Positions 8,380 to 18,057 are shown, numbered from the stretch's first letter. The stretch: 64,000 nucleotides of DNA from Blautia hansenii (GCF_013304445.1 NZ_JAAITA010000001.1:310001-374000), one strand, 5' to 3'. Notes: generated from the letters alone by a model not told the origin. A program made the numbers and translations.

Positions 8380-9561
8380 ATGCCAAAAAAAGAAAAAAAG
8401 GGGAAAGTGTTCAAGGCAGAGTATTATGATTTCAATCTGGTGGCAGTCGTTATTCTGCTGATTTGCTTTGGACTGGTTATGCTTTATAGTACCAGCGCTT
8501 ATACGGCGTTGGTGAAAGATAATAATGACATGGCGTATTTTGCCAAGCAGGCTATTATCAGTGCCTGCAGTATCGTAGGCGCGCTGGCAGTCTCAAAGCT
8601 GGATTACCATTTGCTGTACTATGTCAGCGGAATGATTTACTGGGTTTCTATGGGACTGATGGCTTTGGTAAAATTCAGCCCTATGGGAGTCGAGGTAAAC
8701 GGCGCCAAAAGATGGCTGAATTTCGGTATCGATGCGCTGCAGTTTCAGCCTGCAGAGGTGGCAAAGATTGCGGCCATTACGTTTATTCCCTGTCTGATTA
8801 TGAAGATGGGAAAAGAGGTGGCTACAAGAAAAGGCTTCTGGAAGCTCATGGCTTACGGAGGCGGCCTGGCGGCGGCAGCGTTGATTTTTACCGATAACCT
8901 GAGTACCGCCATCATCATCGGCGCTATTACCGGATTTATGATTTTCATTGCCCACCCCAATCAGAAAATGTTTCTGCGTATCATTCTGGTTCTGGCAGTG
9001 CTGCTGCTAGTGGGAAGAATTGTTCTGCAGATGACACTGGGAGATATGCAGCTGGATATGACCAATGTGGACAGCTTCCGTCTGAAGCGTGTGCTGGTAT
9101 GGCTGAATCCGGAGCAGTATTCTTCTGCCGGAGGTTATCAGATTATGCAGGCCTTGTATGCCATTGGAAGCGGGGGCTTTTTTGGCAAGGGACTGGGGAA
9201 CAGTGTACAGAAGCTGGGGCCTGTACCAGAGGCGCAGAATGATATGATTTTCTCCATCGTGTGCGAGGAACTGGGTGTATTCGGCGGTCTGGTTATTATT
9301 GTGCTGTTTGGCTATCTGTTGTACCGCCTGTTCTTTATTGCCCAGAATGCCAGGGATTTTTACGGTTCTTTGATGGTCAGCGGAATTATGGTGCACATTG
9401 CTTTGCAGGTTATTTTAAATATCTGCGTTGTGTTAAACTGGATACCCACCACCGGAATCACCCTTCCTTTTGTCAGTTACGGCGGTACGTCCATTGTGTT
9501 TTTGATGGCAGAGATGGGCATTGCCCTCAGCGTTTCCAGACAGATTTATTTTGGAAAATAA
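8380..9561 (+). CDS. SEDS-family peptidoglycan polymerase (FtsW/RodA/SpoVE type)
   Basis: A 393-residue polytopic membrane protein with about ten helices. Diagnostic segments are NGAKRWLNFG, FQPAEVAKIA, the large external loop with PEAQNDMIFS (conserved catalytic-region Asp) and LPFVSYGGTSI near the C-terminus. SEDS proteins polymerise lipid II glycan strands together with a class B penicillin-binding protein. Sequence alone does not separate FtsW (division), RodA (elongation) and SpoVE (cortex); no mur, mre or PBP gene is nearby to decide. GGGAGG lies ahead of ATG 8380. Confidence 0.92.
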   Translation: MPKKEKKGKVFKAEYYDFNLVAVVILLICFGLVMLYSTSAYTALVKDNNDMAYFAKQAIISACSIVGALAVSKLDYHLLYYVSGMIYWVSMGLMALVKFSPMGVEVNGAKRWLNFGIDALQFQPAEVAKIAAITFIPCLIMKMGKEVATRKGFWKLMAYGGGLAAAALIFTDNLSTAIIIGAITGFMIFIAHPNQKMFLRIILVLAVLLLVGRIVLQMTLGDMQLDMTNVDSFRLKRVLVWLNPEQYSSAGGYQIMQALYAIGSGGFFGKGLGNSVQKLGPVPEAQNDMIFSIVCEELGVFGGLVIIVLFGYLLYRLFFIAQNARDFYGSLMVSGIMVHIALQVILNICVVLNWIPTTGITLPFVSYGGTSIVFLMAEMGIALSVSRQIYFGK

Positions 9562-9566
9562 AAGGG

Positions 9567-9595
9567 TTGACAAACAGGGGCAAAGAGGATATACT
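9567..9595 (+). promoter_or_regulatory. Sigma-A promoter of acpP and the fatty-acid operon
   Basis: TTGACA at 9567-9572, a 17-base spacer and TATACT at 9590-9595. The roughly 70-base leader contains a TTCCAT/ATGGAA inverted repeat at 9624-9639 that could be a small hairpin or an operator. Confidence 0.9.
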
Positions 9596-9671
9596 TTGAA
9601 CATCAAAATAATAAAGCAAACAATTCCATGGCAATGGAAAAAAATAAGTAATTTAAAGGAGACAGAAAACG

Positions 9672-9905
9672 ATGTTAGAAAAAATGAGAGAAATTATTGC
9701 AGAACAGTTAAATTGTGATGGAGACAGCATTACCCCGGAAACTTCCTTTAAAGAAGATTTGGGAGCAGATTCTCTGGATTTATTTGAACTGGTTATGGCG
9801 CTGGAAGATGAATATTCCATTGAAATTCCTTCTGAGGAGCTGCAGGAACTGACTACCGTAGGTTCTGTAATCGAATATCTGAAAACAAAAGGTGTAGAAG
9901 AATAA
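9672..9905 (+). CDS. acpP: Acyl carrier protein
   Basis: A 77-residue acidic four-helix protein that carries growing acyl chains on 4'-phosphopantetheine. The prosthetic group attaches to Ser34 in GADSLDL. AAAGGAG lies upstream of ATG 9672. It is the first gene of the fab cluster, separated from fabD by 114 bases containing a strong hairpin and a perfect inverted repeat, so acpP is probably made in excess over the enzymes, as is usual for ACP. Confidence 0.97.
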   Translation: MLEKMREIIAEQLNCDGDSITPETSFKEDLGADSLDLFELVMALEDEYSIEIPSEELQELTTVGSVIEYLKTKGVEE

Positions 9906-9912
9906 AAAAAGA

Positions 9913-9970
9913 GGCTGCTGCATGAAGTGCAGAAGAAAATCCGGCACTTCATGGAACAGCCCATATTTTT
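9913..9970 (+). terminator. Hairpin between acpP and fabD (partial terminator)
   Basis: GGCTG (9913-9917) pairs with CAGCC (9957-9961), and CATGAAGTGC pairs with GCACTTCATG inside, with a three-by-three internal loop. CATATTTTT follows. This is a strong intrinsic-terminator shape inside the operon and probably sets the acpP to fab ratio. Confidence 0.72.
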
Positions 9971-9975
9971 AGGTT

Positions 9976-9998
9976 AATATTTTGAATAACAAAATATT
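9976..9998 (+). repeat. Perfect inverted repeat upstream of fabD (candidate operator)
   Basis: AATATTTTG-AATAA-CAAAATATT is a perfect 9-5-9 palindrome 22 bases before the fabD start codon and just after the hairpin. It resembles neither the FapR site nor the TTTGA/TCAAA FabT site closely. No obvious promoter accompanies it. Confidence 0.7.
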
Positions 9999-10019
9999 TT
10001 ATATACAAAGGAGTGTGCA

Positions 10020-10946
10020 ATGGGAAAGACAGCGTTTCTATTTCCGGGACAAGGCGCCCAGTATGTAGGCATGGGCAGAGATTTTTATGAAAATATGGCG
10101 GTATGCAGACAGGTGATGGACCTGGCCGGACAAATGGCAGGACTGGATGTGAAGAAAATCTGCTTTGAAGAAAAGGAGAAAATTCATATTACCGAATACA
10201 CCCAGATTGCTATGGTGGCCGTAGAGGCAGCCATTTTGAAAGCTTTGGAAGAAGAGGGGATATTTCCGGAGGCAGCCGGAGGATTGAGCCTGGGAGAATA
10301 TGGAGCTGTGCTTGCAGCCGGGGTGATGTCTCTGGAGGATGTTTTTTCTCTGGTGCGCAAGCGGGGCATTTATATGCAGGAAGCCGTTCCTTTTGGCGGG
10401 GCTATGGCAGCGGTGCTGGGACTTTCCGGGAAGCAGGTGGAAGACATCTGTGAGGCAGAGCCGGGTATGGTGTCTGTAGCCAATTACAACTGTCCGGGAC
10501 AGGTGGTGATTACCGGAGCCTCTCAGGCTGTGGAAGAAGCTACCGAAAAGCTGAAAAAAGCAGGAGCCAGAAGAGTGCTTCCCCTACAGGTATCCGGGCC
10601 TTTTCATTCTCCCATGCTTGCGGAAGCAGAAGAAAAGTTAAGAAGCGCTTTGCAGGAAATCAAGGTGCAGAAGCCGGGGATTCCTTATACCGCCAATGTG
10701 ACGGCGCAGTATGTAAGAGAGGCCGGTGAGGTGAAAGAACTTCTGGCTCGTCAGGTCTCTGCTCCGGTACGGTGGCAGCAGTGTGTGGACACCCTTCTGT
10801 CTGATGGTGTAGAGACTTTTGTAGAAGTAGGACCGGGAAAAACCCTCACCGGATTTGTGCGGAAAATAGACAAAAATGCCAGGGTACTGCAAGTGCAGAC
10901 CATAGAAGATTTTCAAAATCTGGTAAATATCTGGAAAGAAAGGTAG
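10020..10946 (+). CDS. fabD: Malonyl-CoA:ACP transacylase FabD
   Basis: A 308-residue soluble enzyme that moves malonyl groups from CoA to AcpP for chain elongation. It begins with FPGQGAQ, has the nucleophile Ser90 in GLSLGEYG, the oxyanion-region QEAVP and a late catalytic His in GPFHSPM. Length and order are normal. AAAGGAG sits upstream of ATG 10020. fabG follows within 12 bases. Confidence 0.96.
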   Translation: MGKTAFLFPGQGAQYVGMGRDFYENMAVCRQVMDLAGQMAGLDVKKICFEEKEKIHITEYTQIAMVAVEAAILKALEEEGIFPEAAGGLSLGEYGAVLAAGVMSLEDVFSLVRKRGIYMQEAVPFGGAMAAVLGLSGKQVEDICEAEPGMVSVANYNCPGQVVITGASQAVEEATEKLKKAGARRVLPLQVSGPFHSPMLAEAEEKLRSALQEIKVQKPGIPYTANVTAQYVREAGEVKELLARQVSAPVRWQQCVDTLLSDGVETFVEVGPGKTLTGFVRKIDKNARVLQVQTIEDFQNLVNIWKER

Positions 10947-10958
10947 GAAATTGGAGTG

Positions 10959-11699
10959 ATGTTAGAAGGAAAAGTGGCATTGGTAACCGGAGGCGGCAGA
11001 GGCATTGGACGCGCCATTGCCCTAAAGCTGGCTGCATACGGGGCGGCTGTGGCGGTAAATTACTGCGGCTCTAAGGAAAAAGCGGAAGAAGTGGCAGACT
11101 TGATTTTAAAAAACGGAGGAAAAGCCAAAGTCTATGCCTGTAATGTAGCAGATTTTCAGGCTAGTAAAGAGATGACAGAGCAGGTGATAAAGGATTTTGG
11201 GGGGCTGGATATTCTGGTCAACAATGCAGGCATTACCAGGGATAATCTGCTGATGAAGATGTCAGAAGAAGAGTTCGACATGGTTCTCAATACCAATTTA
11301 AAGGGAACCTTTCACACCATGCGCCATGTGTCCCGGTATATGTTAAAGCAGAGAAAAGGAAAGATTATCAATATTTCTTCTGTGTCCGGGATTCTGGGAA
11401 ATGCAGGACAGGCCAATTATGCAGCCAGCAAAGCCGGGGTTCTGGGTCTTACAAAGACAGCGGCAAGGGAGCTGGCCTCCCGGGGTATTACAGTAAATGC
11501 CATTGCGCCGGGATTTGTGGAAACCGACATGACAAAGGTGCTGAAAAAGGAAGTTCAGGAGGCAGCCTGCAGCCAGATTCCCCTGGGACATTTTGGAAAA
11601 GCAGAGGACGTGGCGGAAATGGCTGCATTTCTGGCTTCGGATAAGGCAGCTTATATTACGGGACAGGTATTTTGTGTAGACGGCGGCATGAGCATGTAG
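10959..11699 (+). CDS. fabG: 3-oxoacyl-ACP reductase FabG
   Basis: A 246-residue short-chain dehydrogenase that reduces 3-ketoacyl-ACP with NADPH. Cofactor motif GGGRGIG is near residues 11-17, NNAG near residue 90, and the catalytic Ser-Tyr-Lys set lies in ISSVSG and YAASK. A GTG three bases earlier (10956) is an alternative start; ATG is preferred since GGAG lies too close to the GTG. Situated between fabD and fabF. Confidence 0.95.
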   Translation: MLEGKVALVTGGGRGIGRAIALKLAAYGAAVAVNYCGSKEKAEEVADLILKNGGKAKVYACNVADFQASKEMTEQVIKDFGGLDILVNNAGITRDNLLMKMSEEEFDMVLNTNLKGTFHTMRHVSRYMLKQRKGKIINISSVSGILGNAGQANYAASKAGVLGLTKTAARELASRGITVNAIAPGFVETDMTKVLKKEVQEAACSQIPLGHFGKAEDVAEMAAFLASDKAAYITGQVFCVDGGMSM

Positions 11700-11708
11700 G
11701 AGGAAAAA

Positions 11709-12947
11709 ATGAGAAGAGTAGTCATAACCGGAATGGGAGCCATTACACCTCTTGGGTTAAATGTGGAGGAATACTGGCAGGGATTAAAAGAAGGGCACAC
11801 AGCCTTTGGTGAAATCACAAAGTTTGACAGCAGTGCATATAAAGTACATTTGGCAGCCGAAGTGAAAGGCTTTCAAGGAAAAGAATATATGGATTTTAAG
11901 GCGGCAAAGCGTATGGAACTTTTCTGCCAATATGCGGTGGCAGCAGCAAAAGAAGCGTTGGAACAATCGGGGCTTGATATGGAACAGGAAGATGCTTACC
12001 GGGTGGGCTGTTCCATTGGGTCCGGCATTGGAAGTCTGCAGACAGTAGAACGGGAACACCAGAAGCTTTTGGAAAAAGGGCCCAATCGTGTGAATCCCCT
12101 TATGGTGCCCATGATGATTTCCAACATGGCGGCAGGTAATGTGTCCATTCAGTTCGGACTGAAAGGCAAAAGTCTGAATGTGGTGACAGCCTGTGCATCC
12201 GGCACCCACTGTATCGGCGAAGCGTATCGGAGTATACAGGCCGGAGACGCGGAAGTAATGGTAGCAGGCGGCGCAGAATCCTGCATTACCCCGGTGGGTG
12301 TGGCAGGTTTTTCCGCCCTGACCGCCTTGTCTGTATCTGCAGACCCCAAACGCTGTTCCATTCCTTTTGACAGGGAAAGAGACGGATTTGTCATGGGCGA
12401 AGGGGCCGGAGTTCTGGTACTGGAGGAGTTGGAGCATGCCAAAAAGAGAGGGGCAACGATTCTGGCAGAAGTGTTGGGGTACGGCGCTACCAGCGATGCT
12501 TATCACATTACCTCACCCAGAGAAGACGGCGAAGGGGCAGCTAAGTGCATGGAATACGCCTTGAAAGAGGCGGGTATTCCTTTGGAAAAGATTTCTTATA
12601 TCAATGCCCACGGAACTGGAACACACCACAATGATTTGTTTGAGACAAGAGCCATTAAGAAACTCTTTGGTGAGCATGCTTATGAAATGAAAGTCAATTC
12701 CACAAAATCCATGATTGGGCATCTTCTGGGTGCAGCAGGAGCTGTGGAAGCCATTGCCTGTGTAAAGGAAATACAGGAAAATTATATACATGAGACCGCA
12801 GGATGGCAGGTGCCGGATGAGGACTGTGATTTGGATTATGTAACCGGACAGGGCGTGGAAACGGAAGTGAACTATGCACTGAGTAATTCTCTGGGATTTG
12901 GCGGACACAATGCCAGCCTGCTTCTGGGCGAATATGGAAAGGACTGA
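11709..12947 (+). CDS. fabF: 3-oxoacyl-ACP synthase II FabF
   Basis: A 412-residue condensing enzyme for chain elongation. The active-site Cys162 is in VVTACASGTH; the two catalytic His residues are in NAHGTGT (about 302) and IGHLLGAAGA (about 337). This Cys-His-His set marks FabF/FabB and not FabH, which has Cys-His-Asn. No fabH is present in the cluster, so initiation must come from elsewhere in the genome or from another route. AGGAGG precedes ATG 11709; accB follows after 4 bases. Confidence 0.96.
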   Translation: MRRVVITGMGAITPLGLNVEEYWQGLKEGHTAFGEITKFDSSAYKVHLAAEVKGFQGKEYMDFKAAKRMELFCQYAVAAAKEALEQSGLDMEQEDAYRVGCSIGSGIGSLQTVEREHQKLLEKGPNRVNPLMVPMMISNMAAGNVSIQFGLKGKSLNVVTACASGTHCIGEAYRSIQAGDAEVMVAGGAESCITPVGVAGFSALTALSVSADPKRCSIPFDRERDGFVMGEGAGVLVLEELEHAKKRGATILAEVLGYGATSDAYHITSPREDGEGAAKCMEYALKEAGIPLEKISYINAHGTGTHHNDLFETRAIKKLFGEHAYEMKVNSTKSMIGHLLGAAGAVEAIACVKEIQENYIHETAGWQVPDEDCDLDYVTGQGVETEVNYALSNSLGFGGHNASLLLGEYGKD

Positions 12948-12951
12948 AAAC

Positions 12952-13368
12952 ATGGAATTGGAGAAAATAAAAGAGCTGATTCAGGCGGTGAGCCAGTCAG
13001 ATTTAACCCGCTTTTACATGGAAGATGGGAACCTGAAAATTTCCATGAAGGCAGGAAAAAAGACCGTGGTAAAAGGGGTAAAAGACCCCATACAGGAGGA
13101 AAAAGAGACAGAAGAAATTCCCTCTTTTAAGGAACAGAGAACCGTTAAGGCCCCTCTGGTGGGAACCTTTTACAATGCCCCTTCTCCCGGTGCAAAGGTC
13201 TTTGTACAGGAGGGGGACAGCGTGAAGAAAGGCCAGGTATTGGGAATCATTGAAGCCATGAAGCTGATGAATGAGATTGAGGCAGAAGAAGACGGTGTGA
13301 TTGAGAGAATTCTGGTCTCCAATGCGTCCATGGTGGAGTATGGACAGCCGTTATTTGTTATGAAATAG
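12952..13368 (+). CDS. accB: Biotin carboxyl carrier protein of acetyl-CoA carboxylase
   Basis: A 138-residue protein with an N-terminal helical segment, a charged linker (about 40-65) and a C-terminal biotinyl domain. Biotin is attached to Lys104 in EAMKL. It shuttles carboxyl groups between AccC and the AccDA carboxyltransferase. ATG 12952 is chosen because AAAGGA lies eight bases ahead and the residues before it are not conserved in the family. Confidence 0.95.
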   Translation: MELEKIKELIQAVSQSDLTRFYMEDGNLKISMKAGKKTVVKGVKDPIQEEKETEEIPSFKEQRTVKAPLVGTFYNAPSPGAKVFVQEGDSVKKGQVLGIIEAMKLMNEIEAEEDGVIERILVSNASMVEYGQPLFVMK

Positions 13369-13377
13369 GAGGACGTG

Positions 13378-13806
13378 ATGAAGCTGACAACAAAGGAATT
13401 AATGGAAATGATTCCCCACAGACATCCCTTTCTTCTGGTGGATACCATAGAAGAACTGGAACCCGGTGTGCGGGCTGTGGGACGCAAATGTGTGACTTAT
13501 GACGAACCCTTTTTTGCCGGACATTTCCCACAGGAACCGGTCATGCCGGGGGTGCTGCAGATAGAAGCCCTGGCCCAGACCGGAGCGGCGGCTATTTTAA
13601 GCAAGCCGGAAAATAAGGGAAAAACCGCTTATTTCGGAGGTATCCGCCAGGCAAAGTTCCGGCAGAAGGTAGTGCCGGGGGATGTGCTGACTTTAGAGGT
13701 AGAGCTTGTGAAGGTAAAAGGCCCGGTAGGCGTGGGAAAAGCCGTAGCCAGAAACCAGGAGGGCAAAATCACAGCAGCCGGAGAATTGACATTTATGATT
13801 GGATAG
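13378..13806 (+). CDS. fabZ: 3-hydroxyacyl-ACP dehydratase FabZ
   Basis: A 142-residue hotdog-fold enzyme that removes water from 3-hydroxyacyl-ACP. The catalytic His is in AGHFPQEPVMPG and the Glu in QIEALAQTGA. AGGAGG at 13367-13372 gives the better spacing for ATG 13378; GTG 13375 is only two bases from it. Its ribosome binding site overlaps the accB stop codon, indicating tight coupling. Confidence 0.95.
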   Translation: MKLTTKELMEMIPHRHPFLLVDTIEELEPGVRAVGRKCVTYDEPFFAGHFPQEPVMPGVLQIEALAQTGAAAILSKPENKGKTAYFGGIRQAKFRQKVVPGDVLTLEVELVKVKGPVGVGKAVARNQEGKITAAGELTFMIG

Positions 13807-13819
13807 AGGAGTGGCAGGT

Positions 13820-15187
13820 ATGTTTCAGAAAATCTTAATTGCAAACCGGGGAGAAATTGCAGTGCGGATTATCCGCACCTGCAGAGAAATGGGCATTTGC
13901 ACGGTGGCTGTTTATTCGGAGGCTGACCGGGACGCACTTCATGCCCAGCTGGCAGATGAGGCCGTGTGTATCGGTCCGGCATCTCCTATGGAAAGTTATC
14001 TGAATATGGGAAGGATATTAAGCGCAGCCATCGCCACAAAGGCGGAAGCTATTCACCCGGGCTTTGGTTTTCTTTCGGAGAACAGCCGCTTTGCCGCCAT
14101 GTGCGAGGAGTGTCACCTTGCTTTTATCGGCCCTTCTGCCCAGGTGATAGAAAAAATGGGGAATAAAGCAGAGGCCAGAAAAACCATGGTGCAGGCAGGC
14201 GTTCCGGTGGTTCCGGGGAGCAAAGAGCCGGTTTATGAAGCTGAAGAGGCTCTTTTGCAGGCAGAAAAAATCGGTTTTCCCATTATGATAAAAGCGGCTC
14301 TTGGCGGCGGCGGCAAGGGCATGCGTGTGTCTGTCTGCCGGGAAGATTTTCTGGAAAATTTCCGCATGGCACAGACGGAAACCCTGCACGCTTTTGCAGA
14401 TAATGCCATGTATCTGGAGCGTTATATTGAAAAGCCCCGACATATAGAAGTACAGATTCTGGCAGATAAACAGGGACAGGTCATACAGCTTGGGGAAAGG
14501 GATTGCTCCATTCAGAGGCGGCATCAGAAACTGATTGAAGAATCTCCTTCCTGCGCTGTATCACCCAAAGTCAGAGAACAGTTGGGGGAAACGGCCTGCC
14601 GGGCAGCTCTGGCTGTGGGATATGAAAGTGCCGGAACCATCGAGTTTCTTCTGGACAAATCCGGGGAATTTTTCTTCATGGAAATGAATACCAGAATCCA
14701 GGTGGAGCACCCGGTTACAGAGTTTGTTTCCGGAGTGGATTTGATAAAAGAACAGATTCGTATTGCAGCAGGACTTCCTTTATCTGTAAAGCAGGAAGAG
14801 GTTCTTTTGCAGGGGCATGCCATAGAATGCAGAATCAATGCGGAGAATCCTGAAAATAACTTTCTGCCCTGTCCGGGAACCATTCAAAATCTTCATATTC
14901 CCGGCGGGAAAGGGGTGCGGGTGGACACGGCGGTGTATTATGGATACCGGATTCCTCCCAATTATGATTCTATGATTATGAAGGTCATTGTCCATGATAA
15001 AGACCGGGCTTCTGCCATTGCCAAAATGCGCAGTGTACTGGGAGAAGTGATTATTGAAGGGGTGGAAACCAATCTGGATTTTCAGTACGATATTCTGAAT
15101 CAGAGAGACTTTGAAGAGGGAAACGTGACAACCCATTTTATAGAAGAACATTACGGAGAGAGGGGTGAAAGAACATGTCCCGACTAA
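13820..15187 (+). CDS. accC: Biotin carboxylase subunit of acetyl-CoA carboxylase
   Basis: A 455-residue ATP-grasp enzyme that carboxylates the biotin of AccB. Recognisable blocks are [14 protein letters not shown] at the N-terminus, the glycine-rich ATP lid [23 protein letters not shown] and [14 protein letters not shown] with the metal-binding Glu-Asn pair. ATG 13820 follows GAGGAG. The last 13 bases overlap the accDA start, a sign of translational coupling. Confidence 0.96.
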   Translation: MFQKILIANRGEIAVRIIRTCREMGICTVAVYSEADRDALHAQLADEAVCIGPASPMESYLNMGRILSAAIATKAEAIHPGFGFLSENSRFAAMCEECHLAFIGPSAQVIEKMGNKAEARKTMVQAGVPVVPGSKEPVYEAEEALLQAEKIGFPIMIKAALGGGGKGMRVSVCREDFLENFRMAQTETLHAFADNAMYLERYIEKPRHIEVQILADKQGQVIQLGERDCSIQRRHQKLIEESPSCAVSPKVREQLGETACRAALAVGYESAGTIEFLLDKSGEFFFMEMNTRIQVEHPVTEFVSGVDLIKEQIRIAAGLPLSVKQEEVLLQGHAIECRINAENPENNFLPCPGTIQNLHIPGGKGVRVDTAVYYGYRIPPNYDSMIMKVIVHDKDRASAIAKMRSVLGEVIIEGVETNLDFQYDILNQRDFEEGNVTTHFIEEHYGERGERTCPD

Positions 15188-16914
15188 AAGAATTGTTTAA
15201 GAAAACAGCCGGAATACAGGCAGAAAAAGCACAGGAAAAGAGAGAAACAGAAAGCCCCTCTGTGCCGGAAGGCCTGTGGGTTAAGTGCCCCAAATGCGGG
15301 GAACTCTTATGCAAGGAAGAGGTAGTACGGCATGCATATACCTGTCCGAAATGCGGTGGATATTTCCGCATGAAAGCTAAAACCAGGATGAAACTGGCTG
15401 CAGATGAGGGGAGTTTTACGCCCTGGTTCACAGAGATAAACGGGAAAAATCCATTGGACTATCCAGGCTATGAGGAGAAACTGGAGGAATTGAGAAACAA
15501 GACAAATCTGGATGAAGCTGTGTATATCGGGAAGGGAAAAATTGACGGCAGTCCAGTGGTTTTAGGTGCCTGTGACACACGTTTTCTTATGGGGAGTATG
15601 GGATATGCCGTGGGAGAAAAAATCGCCCTGGCCTTTGAGCGGGCTGTGCAGGAAAAGCTGCCGGTGATTCTTTTCTGCTGTTCCGGCGGCGCCCGTATGC
15701 AGGAAGGCATTGTGTCTTTGATGCAGATGGCAAAGACGGCTGCGGCCATCAAAAAGCACAGCCAGGCGGGACTTCTGTATGTTTCTGTACTGACAGACCC
15801 TACCATGGGCGGAGTGACCGCCAGTTTTGCCATGCTGGGGGACGTGATTCTGGCAGAACCCCAGGCTTTAATCGGTTTTGCAGGCCCCAGAGTCATAGCC
15901 CAGACCATTGGAGAGAAGCTGCCGGAAGGTTTTCAGAGGGCAGAATTTCTTTTAGAGCATGGTATGATTGACCGGATTGTAAAGAGAGAGGAACTGCGGC
16001 AGGCCTTGTCTGCTCTGGTGAAAATTCATGAGCGCAGACAGGGATATTGTCAGTTTTTCGGTATTTCTATGCCAAAAGAAGAGAAAAGTCAGCAGGAAAA
16101 CTCCGGAAAGCAGGCCCAGGCAGAGAATGAAAAGAGAACAGCCTGGGACAGAGTGGAAACGGCCAGAAGCAAAAAGCGGCTGACGGCTTTGGACTATATG
16201 GAAACCGTATTTGACGGCTTCTGGGAACTTCACGGAGACCGTCTTTTCGGAGATGACCCTGCCATTATGGGCGGGCTGGCTCTTTTAGACGGGCAGCCGG
16301 TGACCGTTATCGGGATTCAGAAAGGACGGACAACCAAGGAAAATCTGGCGAGAAATTTCGGTATGCCTTCTCCGGAAGGATACCGCAAAGCTCTGCGCCT
16401 TATGAAACAGGCAGAAAAATTCCAAAGGCCGGTGATTACCTTTATTGACACCCCCGGCGCCTTCTGCGGTATGGAGGCAGAAGAACGTGGACAGGGAGAG
16501 GCCATTGCCAGAAATCTGCTGGAAATGGCAGATTTGCAGGTGCCGGTGCTGTCTGTGGTAACCGGAGAGGGAGGCAGCGGCGGCGCCCTGGCTTTAGGCG
16601 TAGGAAATGAGGTTTGGATGATGGAAAATGCCACGTATTCCATCTTGTCGCCGGAAGGCTTCGCCTCTATTCTCTGGAAAGACAGTAAGCGGGCGAAAGA
16701 GGCGGCAGAGGTCATGAAGGTAACTGCCAAAGACTTGCAGGAACTGGGGATAATTGAGCAGGTGATTTCCGAAGAAATTCCCGCCTGCCCGGAAAATCTC
16801 CGGGAAATAGCAGGAGAAATGAAGAAAAGAATGAAACAATTTCTGGAAAAATACAATGCCATGACACCAGAGGAACTGGCGCAGCAGCGATACGAAAGAT
16901 TTCGCAGAATGTAA
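15175..16914 (+). CDS. accDA: Acetyl-CoA carboxylase carboxyltransferase, fused beta-alpha subunits (AccDA)
   Basis: A 579-residue protein containing both carboxyltransferase halves. Residues about 1-300 are AccD, with a zinc ribbon of Cys38, Cys41, Cys57 and Cys60 and the crotonase-type core ([20 protein letters not shown]). A polar linker (about 302-322) rich in Lys, Gln and Glu joins the AccA part (323-579), with [16 protein letters not shown] and [12 protein letters not shown]. The frame is continuous across the junction and I see no internal ribosome start in frame. In most bacteria accD and accA are separate genes. The protein transfers CO2 from biotin to acetyl-CoA, giving malonyl-CoA. 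Confidence 0.95.
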   Translation: MSRLKELFKKTAGIQAEKAQEKRETESPSVPEGLWVKCPKCGELLCKEEVVRHAYTCPKCGGYFRMKAKTRMKLAADEGSFTPWFTEINGKNPLDYPGYEEKLEELRNKTNLDEAVYIGKGKIDGSPVVLGACDTRFLMGSMGYAVGEKIALAFERAVQEKLPVILFCCSGGARMQEGIVSLMQMAKTAAAIKKHSQAGLLYVSVLTDPTMGGVTASFAMLGDVILAEPQALIGFAGPRVIAQTIGEKLPEGFQRAEFLLEHGMIDRIVKREELRQALSALVKIHERRQGYCQFFGISMPKEEKSQQENSGKQAQAENEKRTAWDRVETARSKKRLTALDYMETVFDGFWELHGDRLFGDDPAIMGGLALLDGQPVTVIGIQKGRTTKENLARNFGMPSPEGYRKALRLMKQAEKFQRPVITFIDTPGAFCGMEAEERGQGEAIARNLLEMADLQVPVLSVVTGEGGSGGALALGVGNEVWMMENATYSILSPEGFASILWKDSKRAKEAAEVMKVTAKDLQELGIIEQVISEEIPACPENLREIAGEMKKRMKQFLEKYNAMTPEELAQQRYERFRRM

Positions 16915-16924
16915 AGGAGAGGCT

Positions 16925-17989
16925 ATGGAAAAAACACTGAAAATCGGATTGCTGGAAGCAAAAATTCCGGTGATACAGGGGGGGATGGGTGTGGGAATCA
17001 GCCTCTCCACCCTTGCAGGAACTGTGGCAAAAGAAGGCGGTATCGGCATGATTTCCACGGCTCAGATAGGCTGGAGAGAGCCGGATTTTAAGAAAAATCC
17101 CTTTGCTGCAAACTACCGGGCCATAAAAAAAGAAGTGCAAAAGGCGAGAGCCATAGCCCCCGGCGGGATTCTGGGTGTCAACATTATGACAGTTACCAGA
17201 AACTATGCCCAGTATGTAAGAACAGCAGTGGAGGCAGGCGTTGACCTGATAGTTTCCGGGGCCGGACTTCCTGTGGATTTGCCTGCTTATACAGAGGGAA
17301 GTCCGGTAAAAATTGCACCTGTGGTATCATCCCTGAAATCCTTTTTGGTGCTGTGCAGGCTGTGGGAGAGGAAGTATCAAAGAGCCCCGGATTTTGTAGT
17401 GGTAGAAGGACCAAAAGCAGGGGGACATCTGGGTTTTTCCCAGGAAGAACTGGAAAGATTTCAGAGAGATTCCTATGATGAGGTGCTGCTTTCTATTATA
17501 GAAAAAGCCAGAGAATATGGAGAAAAAGTCGGGAGAAAAATCCCGGTTCTTGCAGCCGGAGGGATTTTTGACAAAGAAGATATGTGCCATGCGCTTGCCC
17601 TTGGGGCAGACGGAGTGCAGGTGGGAACCCGCTTTGTTGCCACAGAGGAATGTGATGCGCCCAAAGCTTATAAAGAGGCCTATATACAGGCCAAAAAAGA
17701 AGATATCAGTATCATAAAAAGTCCTGTGGGAATGCCGGCAAGAGCCATCAGAAATCCGTTTTTGGAACAGGTAGGGGAGAATACCACGAAAATTCAGCAT
17801 TGCTACCAGTGTATTTCCACCTGTAAGCAGAAAGAAATTCCTTATTGTATTACAGAAGCGTTGGTACATGCTGCAGAAGGGGATATCGAGCATGCTCTTT
17901 TATTTTGTGGGGAGAATGCGTGGAAATGTGAAAAAATAGAAAAAGTGAAGGATATTATGAAGGAATTTGCAGAGGCGGCACGAATGTAA
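16925..17989 (+). CDS. FMN-dependent nitronate monooxygenase / FabK-like protein
   Basis: A 354-residue TIM-barrel flavoprotein. Shared features of FabK and 2-nitropropane dioxygenase are IPVIQGGMG at the N-terminus, GVNIM, the catalytic-region His in GPKAGGHLGF, AAGGIFD and GADGVQVGTRF. It differs from typical FabK by a Cys-rich C-terminal segment (CYQCISTC, YCI) that could bind metal. It is the last gene of the fatty-acid operon, ten bases after accDA, and no other enoyl-ACP reductase is in the cluster, so it may fill that step. A true nitronate monooxygenase role cannot be excluded. Confidence 0.8.
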   Translation: MEKTLKIGLLEAKIPVIQGGMGVGISLSTLAGTVAKEGGIGMISTAQIGWREPDFKKNPFAANYRAIKKEVQKARAIAPGGILGVNIMTVTRNYAQYVRTAVEAGVDLIVSGAGLPVDLPAYTEGSPVKIAPVVSSLKSFLVLCRLWERKYQRAPDFVVVEGPKAGGHLGFSQEELERFQRDSYDEVLLSIIEKAREYGEKVGRKIPVLAAGGIFDKEDMCHALALGADGVQVGTRFVATEECDAPKAYKEAYIQAKKEDISIIKSPVGMPARAIRNPFLEQVGENTTKIQHCYQCISTCKQKEIPYCITEALVHAAEGDIEHALLFCGENAWKCEKIEKVKDIMKEFAEAARM

Positions 17990-18006
17990 AGGTGCCGCCT
18001 CTTTTT
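17971..18006 (+). terminator. Terminator of the fatty-acid synthesis operon
   Basis: AGAGGCGGCAC (17971-17981) pairs perfectly with GTGCCGCCTCT (17992-18002), followed by TTTTT. The stop codon of the last gene lies inside the ten-base loop. Confidence 0.95.
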
Positions 18007-18057
18007 AAATGATAGAAAATCTGATTTTGCAAACTGGTAGATACTAAATGTAGTCTT

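Noticed and set aside
9976-9998. FapR or FabT operator before fabD
   Set aside because: The half-sites AATATTTTG/CAAAATATT do not match the known FapR site, and the centre does not fit the FabT consensus well. Reported only as an unnamed inverted repeat.
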